The notes under the pieces are model-generated. The model did not search any database. It was not told the origin of the DNA and worked only from the letters and a program-made list of their open reading frames with translations. A program made the position numbers and the translations under genes. A DNA stretch of 35,691 nt from positions 1 through 35,691 of the forward strand of contig SKKK01000044.1 in NCBI GenBank assembly GCA_007121535.1, written 5' to 3'. Shown here one piece after another: positions 33,545-35,691 of this stretch. Source of the stretch: Planctomycetaceae bacterium. GTDB lineage: Bacteria > Planctomycetota > Planctomycetia > Pirellulales > Pirellulaceae. Numbering within the stretch: position 1 is the first letter of the stretch; each line of letters begins with the position of its first letter.

Positions 33545-35691
33545 ATGACGGCATGTGGGAAGTGCGACCGGTGGTTGTTCGGCGGTCTCGTCCTTGTTTT
33601 GCTGGGCGGGCACCTATCGGCGCGGGCAAACGAACCTGCCAGGGCGTTCTTGGAAGGCTTGCGGGAACGTGGCTATTACGACATGGCCATCGAGTACCTC
33701 GAACAGATGAAGACCAGTCCGATAGCGCCGGTCGAATTCAGGGAAACGTTGTTGTACGAGTTGGGCACGACCCTGATCCAATCCTCGCGAGACCAGCGGG
33801 ACATCAAGATCCGCCAAGCTCAGTTGGCAGAAGCGGCCGACGCTTTGCAGCAGTTCATCGGCATGATGCCCGACCATCCTCTGGTCACCTCGGCCAACAG
33901 CCAATTGGGCAACCTGAAGGTCGAACGGGCTCGGATCAAGGTCGAACAGTCCAAGCAACCCAAGGCAAAGACTTCGGCGTTGTTGAACGCGGCGGCGGAG
34001 ATCTATCTGGATGCCTATCAAGTCTTTGAACAGGCGCAAATCGAATTGCGAGAGCGGCTGACCCGGATGACGAACATCCCGGAGAAGGACAGGCGGGCGA
34101 TCGAGTTGCGAGACGTGCTGCGGACGGATTATCTCCAAGCCCAGTTGTTGGCCGCCGCGGTCAAAGAGGAGATGGCCGACACCAAGAAGCCGGGCTCGGA
34201 CGAATACAAGAAGCTGGTGACCGAGGCGGCCGAACAGTACGGGCAGATCTACGAAAAGTATCGGACTCGGCTGGCCGGGCTCTACGCGAAGATGTACCAG
34301 GGCCGTTGCAGTCAAAAGCTGGGGAATCACAAGGATGCGTTGAGCTATTTCGGGGAATTGCTGGAGCAACCCGATAACCCCGAGGAATTTCGCACGTTGA
34401 AGACGCGTACGTTGTTGCTGGCGAAGGACAGTTGGCAGGCCAGCCGATTGCATGCGGAAGCGGTCAAGCGATTGGGAGCCTGGGTCGATGGGGCTCGACC
34501 GAACGAGACCCGAGAACCGGAGTGGCTCGAACTGCGACTGGCTCTGGCCCGCGCTCAATGGGCGCTGGCTCAGGATCTGCGAGCCGATAATCCGAAAGAT
34601 CCGCAGATCCGGCGACTGGAGAGTGAAGCTCGGAAGAACGCCCAGTTTGTGACGCGCGTTTCCGGGAACGTGCAGCAAGAGGCCAGGACATTCCTGGGCC
34701 AGATCGGGATCGAGCTCAGCGACGCTTCCGACGACGATCCCCAGTCCTTCGACGAAGCCCGTCAGTTGGGGCGTGATGCGTTGGATTCGATGCAGACCGC
34801 CGGCTTGCTGGTGAACAATCTGCCCAATCGAATCGCCAGCGAGAGCGACGCGGCCGTCAAAGAGGAATTGCAGCAGCAACTGGACCAGGCGCGCCAGACC
34901 ATCGAAACGGCCCCGGACGAAGCCATCCGTTACTTTCGCATGGCGTTGGCGATGGCGGACGATCAGACCGACATCCGGGATCTGAACATCGTGCGGTACT
35001 TCCTGTGTTACCTGTATTTCTCGCGAGACGATTACATGGAAGCCGCCGTGATCGGCGAGTTGCTCGCAAGACGGTTTCCGAACAGCTCGGGCGCTCGCCA
35101 GGGTGCCAAAATCGCCATGGCAGCCTACCTGAAATTGTACGCCGAAGCAGAAGGGGAGGATCGCCAATTCGAGACCAATCAAATCGTCAGCATCGCCGAC
35201 TACATCACTCAGAAATGGCCGGACCAGGAAGAGGCCGTCGAGGCGCTCAATACGCTGATCCCGTTCATGATCCAGGCCGGGGACCTGGATGCGGCCGAAA
35301 GCTACTTGGCGGATATCCCGGAAGATTCGCCCAGGCGGGGTGACGCGGAAATCAAGACAGGCCAGGCAATGTGGAGCGCCTATCTTCGAGGCAGGTTGCG
35401 ACAACGGCGGATCGAAAGCGGTGAGGACGAGCCGCCGGAAGATTTCGACCCCGATGCGGAAACGGAAAACCTGGAAGAATTGAAGGCTCGAGCGCAGCGC
35501 ATCCTGGTCGCAGGCATCCAGCGGATGCAGGCGAACGGGACGGCCAGCGAAGTCTCCGTCGTGGCCGCATTATCGCTGGCCCAGTTGTACGTCGATACGG
35601 GACAAGCCGACCAGGCAATCGAGTTGCTGGAGGACGACGCCCTGGGGCCGTTGACACTGGTTCGCAACCAGCACCCGGCCACGGCGCGCGA
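33545..35691 (+). CDS. Exported TPR-rich protein, 3' end outside the window
   Basis: At least 715 codons are open from ATG 33545 to the right edge with no stop. A signal peptide (about 1-28, FGGLVLVLLGGHLSARA) is followed by helical repeats: YYDMAIEYLEQMKT, DALQQFIGMMPDHP, DALSYFGELLEQP, EAVKRLGAWVDG, YMEAAVIGELLARRFPNSSG and QADQAIELLEDDAL. Such TPR/HAT proteins serve as scaffolds, often beside MoxR-type or secretion operons. The start has GGAGGAG upstream. It begins 137 bases after the vWA gene, in a gap with no other feature. No enzymatic domain is seen in the visible part. Confidence 0.8.
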   Translation, partial: MTACGKCDRWLFGGLVLVLLGGHLSARANEPARAFLEGLRERGYYDMAIEYLEQMKTSPIAPVEFRETLLYELGTTLIQSSRDQRDIKIRQAQLAEAADALQQFIGMMPDHPLVTSANSQLGNLKVERARIKVEQSKQPKAKTSALLNAAAEIYLDAYQVFEQAQIELRERLTRMTNIPEKDRRAIELRDVLRTDYLQAQLLAAAVKEEMADTKKPGSDEYKKLVTEAAEQYGQIYEKYRTRLAGLYAKMYQGRCSQKLGNHKDALSYFGELLEQPDNPEEFRTLKTRTLLLAKDSWQASRLHAEAVKRLGAWVDGARPNETREPEWLELRLALARAQWALAQDLRADNPKDPQIRRLESEARKNAQFVTRVSGNVQQEARTFLGQIGIELSDASDDDPQSFDEARQLGRDALDSMQTAGLLVNNLPNRIASESDAAVKEELQQQLDQARQTIETAPDEAIRYFRMALAMADDQTDIRDLNIVRYFLCYLYFSRDDYMEAAVIGELLARRFPNSSGARQGAKIAMAAYLKLYAEAEGEDRQFETNQIVSIADYITQKWPDQEEAVEALNTLIPFMIQAGDLDAAESYLADIPEDSPRRGDAEIKTGQAMWSAYLRGRLRQRRIESGEDEPPEDFDPDAETENLEELKARAQRILVAGIQRMQANGTASEVSVVAALSLAQLYVDTGQADQAIELLEDDALGPLTLVRNQHPATAR

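Noticed and set aside
33614-35404. Long open frame of 596 codons on the minus strand
   Set aside because: It is antisense to the TPR-rich protein, whose forward frame has a signal peptide, a ribosome site and TPR-like helices; the reverse frame has no recognisable domain.

Overview
The window reads as a chromosomal segment from a planctomycete, probably of the Pirellulales type. Supporting signs are the G+C-rich DNA, many exported PQQ-propeller and LamG proteins, an FHA/kinase-like N-terminal region of a kind I associate with planctomycetes, small planctomycete-only protein families, and hairpin repeats in many gaps. This assignment rests on recalled family knowledge, not on a search. No rRNA, tRNA, CRISPR array or complete transposase gene was seen.

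Bases 1-5.8 kb are an accessory and decaying zone. Two cassettes of the same layout lie on the minus strand: an Rpn-type PD-(D/E)XK nuclease, a UPF0175 antitoxin-like protein and a DUF3368 PIN-like toxin. In each cassette the Rpn gene is broken by a palindromic 99-127 bp element flanked by a 4-bp duplication, and removing the element plus one duplicate restores the reading frame. Other pieces are an N-terminal fragment and a separate internal fragment of Ser/Thr kinases, two small planctomycete proteins (698-928 and 3855-4076), an intact Rpn-family gene whose start codon sits inside a 15-unit heptamer repeat, and a small gene of unknown function.

Bases 5.8-7.8 kb (minus) hold an NAD-dependent reductase-like SDR followed by an exported PL14-like polysaccharide lyase. 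Bases 8.2-18.9 kb (plus) form a long, tightly spaced run: cupredoxin, diheme cytochrome c lipoprotein, ctaA, ctaB, an ABC exporter pair, a DUF420 membrane protein, an exported PQQ protein, a MoxR AAA+ ATPase and a DUF58 protein. The first seven look like a heme A / cytochrome oxidase maturation operon; the oxidase subunits are not in the window.

Bases 19.2-27.1 kb look like an exported carbohydrate locus. A minus-strand glycoside hydrolase with an inserted, apparently permuted LamG domain diverges from a plus-strand set: a 1211-residue PQQ-methyltransferase-PQQ-malectin protein, a Tat-exported sugar isomerase-like protein and a CBM9-like protein. Bases 27.4-30.4 kb (minus) carry a two-gene operon of membrane proteins sharing an uncharacterised module. 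Bases 30.7-33.4 kb (plus) carry an ECF sigma factor overlapping a transmembrane vWA protein that may be its regulator. A TPR-rich exported protein runs off the right edge.

Both convergent gene ends (18.94-19.24 kb and 27.06-27.36 kb) are filled with related GC-rich hairpin repeats, which also form the core of the palindromic element at 401-527.
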